Notes: generated by a model from the letters alone, not told the origin. 64,000 bases of DNA from Podaxis mareebaensis (GCA_018524725.1 JAEUWP010000542.1:26165-90164), one strand, 5' to 3'; numbered from the stretch's first letter, positions 1-12,132 are shown. Program-made: numbers and translations.

Positions 1-1650
1 CAAGCTGTTCATTTCAGTCCGTTGATCGGAGAGCGGAGAGAGCCAAGCGTGTGTTTTTCGGATGGTAAAACAGTTTCGACTAGAACATCAGGATTAAAGT
101 GAAAAAACCACTCCTTGATTATTAATTCATGAAGGTGAGGAAAGCAGGGATGCGAAGTAACGCCGCCCATGACTTCGTTATGATTGATGTCACTCACAGG
201 TGGAACAGCAATAATCAGCATGCTCTATATCCCCAATAGCATGGCTCAGACCTGCCTAATGTGTAGGGTCCTCAAGGCAAACAGAGTTAAGTGTTTCTCC
301 ATATCTATACTCGCCACTCGCTTGAGAGGCTTCGTTATGTGACAGCCAGTATGCCTCTCCGCTGTTCTCCCCGGCTTCTTTTCACCTTGTGTCAAGCTTT
401 CATGATTCATCGATATTCCCGAGCACCGAGGGCACGGGAAACTCCGGGAGCTGGAGAGCTTCACTACTCGGTCTTGGACCATACTTCCATTCCTACGTAC
501 TCCTCATAGACCTGCCGGGGAGTCACTGGTAAAGTTAGAATCAACAACAAACCAAATCCGGGACCATCCCTCCGACTCTATCCTCCTCTGGGCACCGGTC
601 TTCTAGGTCTTTCTCCATGTATGGCATCACCAGATACAAAGGCCTACAGTACTGGTCAATGCGACTCTGTCAAGTATCCGGTTCTGGAATGCGGGATGCC
701 ACATTCCAGTTGTGGGGCAAAGAATATATTTGACTATTCCGAATATATCAGTAAACCAATGCGCAGGAGTTCATTGGATGGAGCTTAGGCTGGTCCCAAC
801 AGCTCCCTGAAGGTCATCAGGATGTCCCAATCCTCATCAACTGTTGGAGCTCTTTCTTGTCAGTATCAGCTCAAACGGGTTCGGCCGGGCGGCCCAACAT
901 CCCATCGCTTGGATGAATTGCACATTGGTCGGCCGCGCATGCCCACACGGTACCTTGGCTTCGTCCGCTGCCGTGGGAAGCCTTGTTTACCTCACGCTGT
1001 GCGCGCTTCAATCGCTAGCATTGATTGCTCACTACAGTTCTTCAAGCAGATGGTGTCTCAAGCTCAGATTATCTGGCCGTGTTAGTTGCTCCTATTAAAA
1101 ACATCACCAACTAATGTTCCTCCTAACAACGCCAGTTCTATGCTGAAATACCTCGACTCCAACGCCTTGCGATTTAGGCCAAGAATATTACTAATAGCAC
1201 GGTTTCCATAGCATCACGACTACTGCTGTGAAGCACCATCCGTTCCTCGGTGTCTTGGGTGCTGTGAACTGCCAAGTGGAACGTCCTTCACAGCAAATCA
1301 TCGCATCTACTCCAATCCTACCTGGACCCGCTGCGGTTGGAAATAGTGTGACATCTTCTCCACAACACTAAAAAGATGTTCACAGTGAATGTTACCGCAT
1401 CAGCGGTTGACTGGGAATGCAGCAGTGGTGTCTGAAACCGCTTGAGCCGTATATTTTGCGCGTCCCTTACTACTCTTGAGGCACCAATGCTCATAGGCGT
1501 GGAGAAAAGATGCAATTCGGTGTCACCTTTTACTATCGCCGTATGATGGTGTGTTTCGAGTCCTAGATTGGAGAGATGTAATACATTCTGGGGCGGATAC
1601 CTGTGGCTTATCAAGAATGTTGTTTTGATCCGACTCCCGTACGAGTCCAA
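1..1650. other. Left-edge region without a supportable gene
   Basis: I see only short open frames on both strands here. None has a recognisable domain, a convincing chain of splice sites or a clear signal peptide. A minus-strand frame at 9-221 could be an exon of a gene leaving the left edge, but nothing in it is recognisable. The last ~100 bases are the promoter region of the secreted repeat protein that starts at 1734. Confidence 0.4.
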
Positions 1651-1658
1651 ACCTCGCC

Positions 1659-1666
1659 TATAAAAG
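1659..1666 (+). promoter_or_regulatory. TATA box of the secreted repeat protein
   Basis: TATAAAAG lies about 75 bp upstream of the ATG at 1734, a normal spacing for a highly expressed fungal gene with a short 5' leader. Confidence 0.6.
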
Positions 1667-1733
1667 AAGGGATACAAAGCTCAACACTTTAAACACTCAC
1701 AGACCACACCGGTGCAATCCCTCCATAGACACC

Positions 1734-2601
1734 ATGAACGGATATTTCAGAGTTTTCGTCGCTGCGACATTGATCGCTGCATGGCTTCCTCTCGTTCCGG
1801 CTGGACCAGTCGCGGGGGTAAGTCACCTCAGAACCCATGCTTCAACGAGATCGTACTCACCTGCTTCAGTTTTCCAAACGTCAAGAAAATTCTGTTTCAG
1901 TCACCCCTACCCTGGTTACCACCGCCCTGCCCAGTGATACCCCAACAGCACCTGCGTCCAATACCTCGTTCATTCCTTTCACCAGGACATCTACACCCGC
2001 CCCATCGATCGTCTCCAGTATTGAATCCTCGGTAGAATCCCCGAGCATTCCCACAGGGACGTTCACCACTGGCGTTGAATTCTCAACTCCGGTGTGCGAC
2101 GTGCGGGGTTGCCCACCGGATAACGCAACCATTGCTCTGTCGTCCACTAGGGAAACCATAACCTTCCCCGGTCCCGATACTCCCATGGCTTCCACTACGA
2201 GCTGTATTTCTCTTATATCAACACCTACGCCCGAGACTTCGGGATCGGAAGAGGCCCCAGAACCGACAGGGGTAACGCTCCCAGATTCTGTTTCTACGGA
2301 AACCATAACCTTCGGCGGTTCCGATACCACCATGCCTTCCGCTACGAGCGATATTCCTCCTACACCAACCGCTACGCCCGAAAGTTCGGGGTCGGAAGAG
2401 GCCCCAGATCCTACAAGGGTGACGGTCCCAGATACTGTTCCCACGGAAACCATAACCTTCCCTGGTTCTGATACTCCCATGTCTTCCGCTACGAGCGATA
2501 TTTCTCCTATATTAACCCCAGCTCCCGAGCCTTCGGGGTCAGAAGAGGCCCCGGAACCGACAAGGGTGACGGTCCCAGGTTCGGTTCCTTCGAATGCCTG
2601 A
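1734..2601 (+). CDS. Secreted Ser/Thr/Pro-rich protein with three 49-residue repeats
   Basis: Two exons (1734-1817 and 1870-2601) are joined by a 52-bp GTAAGT...CAG intron with phase 0 on both sides, giving 271 residues. Exon 1 is almost exactly a signal peptide: MNGYF, a hydrophobic run, then PAGPVAG. Exon 2 opens with FSKRQ, a KR dibasic site of the kind cut by Kex2. The rest is Thr, Ser, Pro and Glu-rich and would be heavily O-glycosylated. Its C-terminal half is three tandem repeats opening with ETITF and containing SGSEEAP. I see no catalytic domain and no hydrophobic GPI tail. It is probably a wall-associated or secreted mannoprotein, or a precursor processed at KR. I know no named family for it. 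Confidence 0.75.
2152..2592 (+). repeat. Three tandem 147-bp coding repeats
   Basis: Units start at 2152, 2299 and 2446, an exact 147-bp (49-codon) period with no indels. Each opens with GAAACCATAACCTTC and encodes ETITF...SGSEEAP(E/D)PT. The period keeps the frame, so copy number can change without breaking the protein. Confidence 0.85.
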
Positions 2602-2767
2602 TTACTACTTGTATTTCCCCGTCCTTGGATGAGGGGTTAGAGACGCTCCCGTAGCAATACTGGTACATACTTTATAATTGCGGACACTTGATATTTAATC
2701 TTGAGCCCTATTAACAGTCATCGGAGAGTGTTCCCAGGAGTACGGAATGACATAGGTCAGATCGCCG

Positions 2768-5306
2768 TCATCGGTCTTGCATTTGAGGATGATACATCTG
2801 TCTACTCCTTTTCCCAGGACTAGAACATAAGAATATGGGCAGTGTTCCTGCGTTGCGCGAAATTCTCGTAACATGCGATATACAGACCCAACAGGACTTT
2901 TTTTCTATAACGGATTGGATTAGAGCGAAATTCTTGAGACCAGATGAAGATTTGAGGCTTACGCAGAATTTGCAATCGACTCTACGACCATTCCGAATAC
3001 GTATCTCTGACTGCAGACAACACCTAATTTTGACACCGGACACAAGGCCTTCACGATCGGAGCCGATATAGTATGCATCTTTGTCTACACGAACATTATA
3101 TGCGTCGAGCATGCTGAGCGGATAAGGTTCAATAAGGCCTTCTTTCCAAAGTTCCGGAGGTGACTGCAAAATAATGCTAAGTAGCTGTAACTAGAAGCTG
3201 ATAGCGGGGCCACGTACGTCTTCTTTAATCCACTCAACGAAGCTCCCTAGGTGATATATGTAGTCCGCAATGCTGAGAAAGTCGAATCTCTTGAAGTATT
3301 CCAGCAACACAGAACGATCAGGTTCTATGTTAATCATTCTAACCAACGCAGGACGTGGTGTGCTGCGCTCTTGATGGAAAATACGAGTTAACGCCAAACG
3401 ATTCTTCCGCTTCCGAGGTGGGGGTTGGTGCTGCAATTTCGTTGGCACATGTTCATCCCTCTTCCTCGAACTGATTCGCGAGCACGTGTTCCCCAGCGCT
3501 TTTAGCATTAGGCCTTGCGACCAATTCTTGTGAGCTTCATGGTATAGGTACATTTGCAGATCTTGGCCGGTGCCCCCCGGAGGAACCCAGGACATGTGTA
3601 TATTAGACTGCTGAGGCTTAGGAAGAGCTAAGATACCGTTAAGCTGGAGCATTAGGGGAGGTCGCAGGCCACACACCTGTACTATTTGCTTCTTGCAGTA
3701 CCCTAAACCAGCATTGGCAAGCGTCGGTCAATGCAGAACCGCAATCTACCCAGAATGCCTGGGATCGAGCCTCGTCCTGAAGATAATCTGCGAAGGACGC
3801 GTGAAGGAACGTCACATTTCTCGCGGCAGCACACTCCAGTTTGGGAACGTGAAGGACGGAGTGGAGCCTCTGTAGGGCGCCATAGGCAACGTTCTGAGTT
3901 AATCCCAGGATATTGGCTGTGGAGACGAAGGATTCGGGTTTGTATGTCAACATCTCATGGCCTCGATACGCTAGGAGGATGTAGCCTAGGATACGTTTCG
4001 TGGTCGATAGCGTGTCTTCTGGTACGTCAGAGAGAATCTGTGTGTACAACAGATCCAAAGCCGCCAAGGGATTTCGTTCTCCCCCCCGGCCTGCCAAAGG
4101 AAAGTTATGGATGACTTCAAAAACGCGGTCAAATCGGGACACCGGATCTCCAGAAGCTGGGTCGTCGATGAATTTTATCACGACAAAGGCAAAGGCGAAC
4201 AAGCCGGAGGCTACATTCGCAACCTGCGCGAATTGATTCTCCGAAGGCCATTGGGGGTGTGTCGGTATCGCCTCGGGATACCTCCTCCTGATATCATCAA
4301 ACCCCGTTCGCAAATACCGTTCGACATCACGACATGCCTCTTCAGAGTCGATCGGAACTTCCAGTTGCCAACTATGAGGTAGGGTTGCGGAAAACGCAAC
4401 TCGTAGATGTGGTTCAGGCCGACTAGCGAGAACCCATACCAAAGGAACGTCAGGGTATGCGGACACAAACTGCCCTATAAGCCGGATGATCTCTGTTCGT
4501 TGGAATTCGCCTTGACATTCATCAAGACCGTCGAGAAAAATAGTCAAGACTTCAGATCCTTCATAGATCCTGTCCTCCGCGAAAGGGATCTTGATCAACC
4601 GCCTGAACTGTTCCCGCATAGATTTTTCCAGCAGATTGGGATCAGCCTCTAGCTGCAACCTTAGGTACTCCCGGTAGTCGGAAACCCTGACAGCCAACTG
4701 GTAGGCGATGGTGGTGAACACGCGATTCGGATTGTTCCGTTTGTTAGGCCGCGAGAAGAACAGAGTAGCACCTAGTTGTTGGCTAGGTATCTCCTCTGCA
4801 AGCGTTTGAACGATGGCTGTCTTCCCAACTCCTGCTGCTCCGTAAAGCCAGAGTAATCGTGTTTCTCGTTTGGGATCGGCCAACCAGGTTTGTATGCTCT
4901 GCTTTATGCTTAGGCGTGTACCAGGGTGGCATTGAGGAGGCGGGTAACGAGCAGAAGAGTCGAATTCGGCACCGGCGATAGTATGTTCGGAGAGGAGCCT
5001 CATCACGTCGACTTTGGAATCTATATCTCTTCGTCAGGGGCTTCTTTCGTGATCATAATCGGACCTACCATTTGGACGCATTGTGTAGTTATTGATCTGA
5101 GTTCCGATATCGTACATGAGTGGGTTATGGATTGCGAAATGGTGGGCATGGTTGAAATAACTCGTAGGCACCGTTTGCCTGAGACGGGGGACAGGGGGAT
5201 CCTCGACGGCTTCTGCCGCACGTTCTAGGGGCGTTGGCATGACTATGATTATGGTTGTGGAGAGAGGAAACCGACATCTAAATAGCTGTGGAGGCTTCAA
5301 ATCCAA
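2768..5306 (-). CDS. NACHT-domain STAND NTPase (nwd/NLR-like)
   Basis: Minus-strand exons are 5069-5306, 3677-5020, 3218-3627 and 2768-3163. Three introns of 48, 49 and 54 bp have canonical ends and matching phase. The ATG at 5306 or the one at 5240 could be the start (about 795 or 773 residues). Order of parts: a short N-terminal region with the stretch HHFAIHNPLMYDIGTQ, then HTIAGAEFDS, the P-loop GAAGVGKTA (about residue 118 from the later start), the Walker B/NACHT motif LDGLDECQ, and a helical C-terminal region ending in CWFRVLQEANST and later exons. This is the standard layout of Agaricomycete NACHT proteins, which in characterised cases act in non-self recognition or programmed cell death. 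No WD40, ankyrin or TPR repeats follow. The last exon past residue ~700 is poorly conserved, so the 3' end is uncertain. Confidence 0.8.
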
Positions 5307-6260
5307 GAATATATGTGGCGTTACGTGAATTGATGGACGCTGTGCATGTCAGGTGTCAAACAAATTAGTGGTCCTACTGGGCCTCATTCTGCCTCATGAG
5401 TCACCGCATGAATGCTGTGTTCTACCCTCATGAGCTTTCGCATTACCTGGTATCACCGCGCAAACGTCCCTTTCTACAATGGTAACTGGGAAGGCAGGCA
5501 TTGAAGCTTAATTAAGGGGTGGATATACGTCATTATACCTCACTGAACCAACTGGATTCGGGTATCTCGACAATGTTCATTATCCTACCAACAACTAATG
5601 ACAGTTACGGGACTGAACAGCGGGGGTGTCGCACGGCGAAAGAGGAAGAGTCGAAGCTACTGCTTTCTAATTCCAACAACTAGAGCCCTAGCCTCCGGTA
5701 GCGCTGCAGAATAATGAGAAAGCTGGTCAAGGGTTCGCAGTACAGTAAACCCTACTACTGAGAAGAATTTACCGTCAAGGTAATCGAGTGGTATGCGTTA
5801 GATAAATGATGTAGCCAGCTAGGTTTCCCTGTGTCCTTGCCTGAGAAGGGGGGATGTGATAGTGAGGTGGGATATAACGGGTGATGAAGGTGGAATAAAG
5901 TGGTGCGGATGAAATGAATGTTATGGGTGGCACGGCGGTGAGGAGCAAGTTGTGCTAAGCAGAGCTATATAGAAAATAACGTCTAAAAAACCTTGAGTTT
6001 CGAATGAGGGAAGAATGCGGGGACTTGTTGACAGGGGAAAAAGAAATAGAGGTGTCAAATCCATGAATAACAATAAGAAAAATGTTGAGTGGTGAATAAA
6101 TATGGGGGTTGCGCGACGAAACCAATGTTAATGGCACAAACGGCAGCTGGAAGAGGACAATAAAAAGAATGTCCCCAAGAATGTTCAAATGAATGATCAG
6201 AAAAAGAAATGTCGATGAGAGATGCCACAAGTCCAATATCCTGAGCCGCAAAGATCACCA
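5307..6260. other. Intergenic, no gene seen
   Basis: This lies between the 5' end of the NACHT gene and the 3' end of the KRE9/KNH gene. I see only short frames without features. The part from 5955 to 6260 is probably 3' flank of the KRE9/KNH gene. Confidence 0.4.
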
Positions 6261-7456
6261 TCACAGGGTCAGAACAAGACCAACGACAGTCAGCGCAAGG
6301 CCAACACCCGATCCCCTGCTAACGCTCAACCTCACGGCTCCACCGGTGCTAGTATTTGGAGGTGAACTCAAGCTCGATACTGATGGCGATGCCAAAGCAC
6401 TCGAGGTGGAGACGGATGACGGTAGAGATGAGGAAGAGACGAGGGTGGAAAGTAGTACTGAAGTCAAGAAACCGGAGGACATGGCTGGTGCACTGGTCGT
6501 ACTAGAGGTGCTGATTGGTGAAGTGGGCGTCGAGGTTGCAGAAGCGACCGCACTAGAAGGCGTTGACGAAATGATCGTGGTGGTAGAACGTAAACTAGTA
6601 CTGGCAGACCCTGATGAGGATGTTGGCGGGAACGACGCGGTGGTTGAAGCAGATGTTGATGTGGTCGAAGTGGAAAGAGTACCAACGGTGATTGTTGATA
6701 GCACATCAGTTGTTGTTGATCTACCACCGGCCGCAACCGATGAGGGGACGGGAATTGAGGAAGTGGCAGAAGGATCGGGAGTGGCGAACGATCCCGTCAT
6801 CTTATCGAGTCTGTAGGAAATGAAAATCAGGCCCTCGCCAAAGGCGGCAATTTTGGTTGCGTACCGGAAGAAAGGAGAGAAAGCGGCATATGGAAGCGAG
6901 TTGTTTTGCTTGAACGAGGTCGAGATAAAAGAGATGTAGCTAAACATGGTTTAATTAGAGTACTCAGGTGGAAGATGGAAGGAAACATACTAGGCATCCG
7001 AGTTAGGTCCAGCTTCGGGGATAGGCTAGGGGTCCGAAGTGTAGTCAATAACATGGAAAATGAAAGGAGCATGTTGTAGCGTACAGTGAAGGTTAGGGAG
7101 TGGACCTTGGAAACATCAGCAGGCTCAATAGTTTGTACCAATCGCTGCAAACGGGATTAGAAAATAGATGAAGGACAAAGATGTCGGGCATACTTGTTTC
7201 CCAGTGTATAAACCGACAGTGGCTACCCCAATCGCCGTTAGGAGAGGATTTTGACCATCATCCAGCCAGTCAACAGTGCACGGTTCTCCACCATGACATG
7301 TTGATCCTTGTCTGGGGTTGATGACCTAAGAAGATGCGAAATTCTGAGCTCGAGACTCCACAAAGAAAGAACAGGACATACGTAAATTCCAGCATGTACG
7401 AGTAGGACGGCATCGAATGCCATAAGTGTAAGGAAGAAGACAGATAATGAGAACAT
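6261..7456 (-). CDS. KRE9/KNH-type Ser/Thr-rich GPI-anchored wall protein
   Basis: Six exons on the minus strand: 7382-7456, 7194-7325, 7085-7144, 6991-7025, 6865-6939 and 6261-6810. All have GT-AG ends and consistent phase, giving 308 residues. Exon 1 encodes a signal peptide (MFSLSVFFLTLMAF...HA). The next exons spell the family core: GSTCHGGEPCTVDWLDDG, GLYTGKQ, SLTFT joined to PIPEAGPNSDAY, and LDKMTG. A long Ser/Thr/Pro-rich stalk follows, then a short hydrophobic tail (GVGLALTVVGLVLTL) after GGAVRLS, as expected of a GPI signal. KRE9/KNH proteins (PF10342) work in beta-1,6-glucan assembly in yeast; in mushrooms the family is expanded and mostly uncharacterised. A second member lies at 44038-44905. 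Confidence 0.85.
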
Positions 7457-8210
7457 TGTTCTTGATGCGCAAGTAGCGAATTTCTAGAGGAGATCGAGCG
7501 AGTGTATAGTGCAAACGAGCGTCTTGACTTTGGGATGTCTTGAGGACAAAGAGGTATTACGATGAAGAAGAGCTGAAGTAGGCCTTGGCGATTGTCGTGT
7601 GGTCGGAAGATTTGGTCGTCGCTATGATATTCGTTTCCAGTCGTCAAGGAATTATTGTTGAGAAAGGAAAGAGACAAGGAGCTAAACTTGGAATTCCAAC
7701 TTTAACCTCGCCTTCTCCATCGGGCAGCTTGTTCGCAGCAGCACGTGGTTGAGGGTCCTCTCGAGTTACGTCAGCGATTGAGCTTGCCGTGAGGGGTGGT
7801 TATTTTTTGGTTCGCTGAACCGCAAAGGCCCAAGCGAATCGATAAGAATGTAGTAAATACTGTGCTGTGGTTAAAATGTGCTTCAAACAATGCTATGAGC
7901 ATCAGCAGATGTCTGGCTGAGGTGCAACTGCAACAGTCTCCCACACTCACTTGCAGGTATCGGACGCCCGCTCAGTACCCGGTGATCACCGACATTCTTC
8001 GTGAACTCGCTTCATATTGTCGCGTTGTTCAAAGTCACCGGGTGAGGTGCATTCACATGAGAGATGATCAGTGAGCATTGCTAATTAGCTCACTATCCAG
8101 GGCCGCATAACAACGCAAACACCTACGATTTTCTCCGCTCAAACACGAACCTTCTCATGTCCTGGTCTTCTTTCTGACCCCTGTACCATCTCTCTTCACC
8201 TCAACTCTCC
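7457..8210. promoter_or_regulatory. Divergent intergenic region
   Basis: This lies between two divergently transcribed genes, KRE9/KNH to the left and the MoCF-domain gene to the right, so it should hold both promoters. Open frames inside are short and unsupported. I could not single out an operator or TATA box with confidence. Confidence 0.4.
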
Positions 8211-9911
8211 ATGCGCCCATCTGGCAACTTAAAGGCTGTTTATCGTCTACTCTCACGTTCCCAAGCCCGCTTAACAACATACCCAGTTGCCAAACTTCCC
8301 AAATCAGCCTCTGGTTACCCCGCTTCGAGTCTCCGGTACGGCCGTGTTACTTCAACTCCCATTCGTACCATGTCTTCGCCATCCTCGCCGTCCGCTACAG
8401 CTGCTGCATCTCAGCCCCAGTCCTCCGCGCTGGTACCACCTCCAATAACATTTCCTAAATCGCCAATACCCAGGAATCCGTTGGGAGAGGGAAGGTACAT
8501 TAGGACTGCTGCTGCTCTCATTATTGGGTACGTTGAATACTCCTCGATCTTGCTCCGAATCCCATGTTTTTCTTGCATTTCATAGCGACGAAATTCTCAA
8601 TGGCAAGACGCACGATCGAAACTCCCACGTCTTTGCTCAGTATTGCTTCGAGCATGGGGTCGACCTGTATGTTTACCCAATCTCTTCTCTCCCGATTACC
8701 CCGAAGATGGCCTAGCAGACCATTGACAAGTATAGTTGACTGACTCACAGGAAACGAATTGAGGTCATCGCCGATGATCAAGACGAAATGTAGGTACTCC
8801 TATCCGTCATCCTGTGCACACGACCTTTGTCTCACTGGTTGAGTAGTGTTGAGGCGAGTGGGCGGTTGACCGAGAAGTACGACTTCGTCGTTACAAGCGG
8901 TGGGATCGGACCTACACATGATGGTGAGTCGAGTCGCCCCTTCCACGCATCTACCAACTTCATACCATGGCTCGGGTCAGATATCACCTATGAATCTTTG
9001 GCGAAATCGTTCAACCAGCCTCTTCAATACCACGACGAGACAGTACACCGTTTGACAGAGATGACGAAGCATCGGCCATGGGTACAACAACAGAACGAGG
9101 AACAGCGCACAGCAACCAAGCGAATGGCGCTGTTACCGAACGGAGATAATGTTGAGGTCCTCTTCGTCGGGGAAGATCTCTGGGTGGTACGTCTTGTCAG
9201 TGATATCTCGTATTTCCGACTGAGATCATGTTAGCCGGTAGTCCGACTAAAAGGAAAATTGTGTGTCCTTCCTGGCATCCCCGGCCTGTTCCAGAAGCTA
9301 TTGCACCTCCTCACGCCGTACTTGCCCCTGCCACCAAAGTCAGAACGGCCGTTGAGGATACAAGTGTTCACCGAGTGCGTATTTCCTTTCACGCCCCTTC
9401 CCTTGTTATTCTCGCATACATCCACCGCTCTACCTTTCTCTGCCTTTGGGTTGATTATATGCGCACATGATACACTTCTCTCCCACATATATGCAGATAC
9501 AGAAACTAATTTCACGTTTGTTATCAACAGGCGTCCCGAATCCTTGATTGCACCCTATCTCACCACTCTACAAGCCCGACTGAAACCTCATGGCATTCAA
9601 GTCGGCTCATACCCAATTTTAGGCCAAGGTGTTTTCGTCAGTCTCATCGGTCGAGACCTGCCCACTACCTCCGCTGGTGAGTCAGCTGAGAGGTCTTATC
9701 ACACAAAACCCGCATTCACACCATTTAAGCCTCAGATGGGAACGGCAAAGCCCAGACAAGGATCTGGCTGGCTGAAGTTGCAAAGGAGGTGGAGAAGGAG
9801 GTTGGTGGGAAAGTCGTGAGTGAAGAGGAAGTTGCGTTGAAGAAGGAACGGAGTACGTCCAGTCTGCTGGGTGCTAAGGAGAGCACGGAGGGAGGGAAAG
9901 CGAAGATTTGA
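8211..9911 (+). CDS. Molybdopterin-binding (MoCF) domain protein, CinA/FLAD1-N-like
   Basis: Eight exons: 8211-8527, 8586-8666, 8751-8789, 8847-8923, 8981-9186, 9235-9374, 9531-9676 and 9736-9911. The sum is 1182 nt with every phase matching, giving 393 residues. The first ~90 residues are Ser/Pro-rich and basic, possibly a mitochondrial presequence. Then come GDEILNGKTHD, CFEHGVDL-KRIEVIADD, DEIVEA and TSGGIGPTHDD, the signature motifs of the MoaB/Mog fold (PF00994). Later parts include LPGIPGLF and GSYPILGQGVFVSLIGRD. The domain order matches the stand-alone MPTb half of animal FAD synthase and CinA, and there is no PAPS-reductase-like FAD synthase half. Likely a nucleotide or FAD pyrophosphatase-type enzyme; the substrate is inferred. 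It ends in TGA and converges on the DUF6533 gene 181 bp away. Confidence 0.85.
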
Positions 9912-10092
9912 TTTATTACTGGTTCTGGCTTCTATACATGCTCTGCCAGCTTCTTTTTCCTTTATCCGGACTTTTTGGGGTTTCTAGTCCGAGAGCCTTG
10001 ATTTATTGATTGACGATCAGAATATTGAATTTTCATGATTACTTTTACATATCTCCTAGCCCCTCTTTGGAGTGTCAAAACTTGTACCCGTA

Positions 10093-11676
10093 TCAAGCAA
10101 ATCTCAATTCGGTGATCCGGGACGAGTCACCGTTTGTTGTGAAGCCCTGGTGCCTCTGGGCCGATAATTGTCGAAGATGGAGCAGAACTCGGCAGGCGAG
10201 CACTGCACGAATCATCCGGCAAGCCCTATCAAGTGGCTATGGTAAGTTTCGGGGGATTTGGTGAACCGTGGCTTTTGATGCTTACAACGAGGAGAGGATG
10301 ACATCGTCGGCCTAGCAGTGGATGAATAATCAGTAGCTGGCCTTCTCTCAGCTGGTAACTCCGTGCACATACCACATAAAGTTGCCCAATGATGGGTACG
10401 ACAGATAAGACTGGAAAGGGGTGAACCAAGCGACAGCGCCAGAACATCCTTATCCAACTCACCAAATAGGTATGCGTAAAACATAGTACCTACGATTAAA
10501 ACTTAGTCCAGCGGACCAAAATTTGATGGACTTGGATAGATACCTTCAGCATACACTGTTTTTATAAAGCTCCGATTTTTGATGATCTTGTCTTTGGATC
10601 TATCTAGTTTGGTTTAACCATCATAGTCCCAGAAGCACTAATATCGCGGAAACAAGGTGCAACTCACATTCTTTCACTGTCGGGTAAGCCATCAAGGCCA
10701 ACATGGCTGACACAACGGAGGTCTTAGTTCCGGACTTTGGGACGATTGCATATAAAATATATGCGCTGTACCTGCGTCGTATACCGCCAACATAATATAA
10801 TTGATGTAGTGGCGCAGCTCTTTTAGGGAGGTTATGGTACAGATACACCCCGGAAACGGAATGACAGGGAGGTCTTCAAAAAAAAATCAGGGTTCGCTAG
10901 TAACAGGGGCTCCACGCGGACGTACCTGTACGGGGAAGAACCAAACGGAAATAGTTGAAAATGGCGTATCCAAACCCGCTCAAGTAGACGAGTGCAAACA
11001 CAAGGCATAGTTTCTTGTTCATGTTCCAGATAACCAAGGTACGCATCGCGAGTATATCTAGAAGTTCGTTAGATAACTTTCGTTACTGGATTCAGATCAC
11101 CTCTCGGGGACTTACACTCTGCAATAAACAATGCCACTATACAAACCGCTGTGAGTTTCATGTTAGGTATCATAATTATGGGCGTGATTTACTTTAATGG
11201 CCCACGTACCCCCTGTCGCTCCATACAATGATTTACAGGCATCGCCGTGCATTTCATGCCAGCCTGATAGGTGAGGCAGTGTCAGATATTTAGCAAGGTT
11301 AAAAATGTTGTGCCGTATCGAGCTCACGGAAGTACGCCAGGACGAAATCCGCGACGGGCAGGTACCGAGTTACCAAAAATATCGCCTTCGTAAGATTCCA
11401 GTTCGACCTCCAGACGTAAGACACTTCAAGGTCAAGGGTAACCATCCACTCGAAAACCTGCAGCGTTCAGCCGGCACCTGCGATGGTAATGCGCGCAGGC
11501 ATAGTGAAGGTAAGACGTACCACAACGGTAAATGAGGCCACTGCCGGGTCCAGATACTTCGGTTGAGATCGTGTAGGAGGTGAGGGAGCACCATAACACC
11601 TACTATCAATGTATTGGAATATTTGAGTAAGAAGCCATAAATTGAAGATATAAACCCACACGGCCAACCAACGCAT
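10093..11676 (-). CDS. DUF6533 seven-helix membrane protein
   Basis: This minus-strand gene has many small exons. I support 11521-11676 (start uncertain), 11328-11457, 11210-11273, 11116-11148, 10926-11057, 10772-10873, 10668-10706, 10544-10603, 10463-10489, 10373-10410 and a last exon at 10093-10202. The junction between 10202 and 10373 is unresolved. The first core exon reads VFEWMVTLDLEVSYVW then ...LVTRYLPVADFVLAYF, the DUF6533 signature. Later exons give MHGDACKSLYGATG, ILAMRTLVIWNMNKK, IKTVYAEGTMFYAYLF and LACRVLLHLRQ, the order seen in this basidiomycete 7-TM family. Function is unknown; a receptor-like role is often supposed. It was found only by chaining short exons. Confidence 0.75.
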
Positions 11677-12031
11677 GATAAACGGATGCTTCTACTCCTT
11701 GCAAACTGACACTCATTTCCCTGAGAAACGGAATGGGTGTCTCGTCTTGGCAAGCTCTTTTGAGGCTACCGAATGGGTAGGAGGAAAGAACACTGCGAAG
11801 CGGCTTGGCTGGGGGCACAGTGTGACATAATCTGATATATGTACTATTAACTGATAGCGGCGGAGCCTGCGTAGTTGTTATGTAGGCTAAGGCTGATGCG
11901 AGGGAGTGCCAACAGTTGGTGGGAACGATGCAGCCCGGACACAGTGACAGAGTTGATTGGTTCTGCTAAGCGTTTATTCCATGACTGCACTTGATTTACC
12001 GATGTGGAGATTGTAGATCGGTTGCACACGA
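11677..12031. other. Flank left of the KDZ element
   Basis: No gene is supported. It may contain an upstream exon or the promoter of the DUF6533 gene, and it ends at the mobile block. Confidence 0.35.
12023..12031 (+). repeat. Candidate target-site duplication, left copy (TGCACACGA)
   Basis: TGCACACGA occurs here and again at 36016-36024 in the same orientation, just outside the two inverted repeats (gaps of 4 and 2 bp). This is what transposition predicts. Caution: TGTGCACA is palindromic, and weak similarity of the flanks in inverted orientation may mean that the true ends lie slightly further out. Confidence 0.5.
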
Positions 12032-12035
12032 CAGG

Positions 12036-12131
12036 TAGTCAACCTACAGTGTAGCGAGTGACTCGCTCCAGCGAAGCCATACAACGTAACGAGTGAGATG
12101 GGACCAGCGGGCCCGCTGGCCATACAACGGG
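12036..12131 (+). repeat. KDZ left terminal inverted repeat
   Basis: It starts TAGTCAACCTACAGTG and ends CATACAACGGG. The reverse complement aligns base for base with 35918-36013, with six mismatches, five of them CpG against TpG or CpA. It contains two copies of the 10-mer GCCATACAAC, a 16-bp perfect palindrome (CCAGCGGGCCCGCTGG) and a short hairpin (AGCGAG TGA CTCGCT). These may be transposase binding sites. Confidence 0.85.
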
Positions 12132-12132
12132 G
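12128..12132 (+). repeat. Copia target-site duplication, left copy (CGGGG)
   Basis: CGGGG precedes the 5' LTR directly and is repeated at 20119-20123 directly after the 3' LTR. This proves a single integration event with a 5-bp staggered cut. Confidence 0.9.

Noticed and set aside
822..1098. Overlapping plus-strand frames with scattered cysteines, considered as a hydrophobin
   Set aside because: The eight-cysteine spacing with paired CC is not present, and there is no clean signal peptide.
6193..6816. Plus-strand frame of 207 codons
   Set aside because: It is the antisense of the Ser/Thr-rich exon of the KRE9/KNH gene, whose six exons match a known family.
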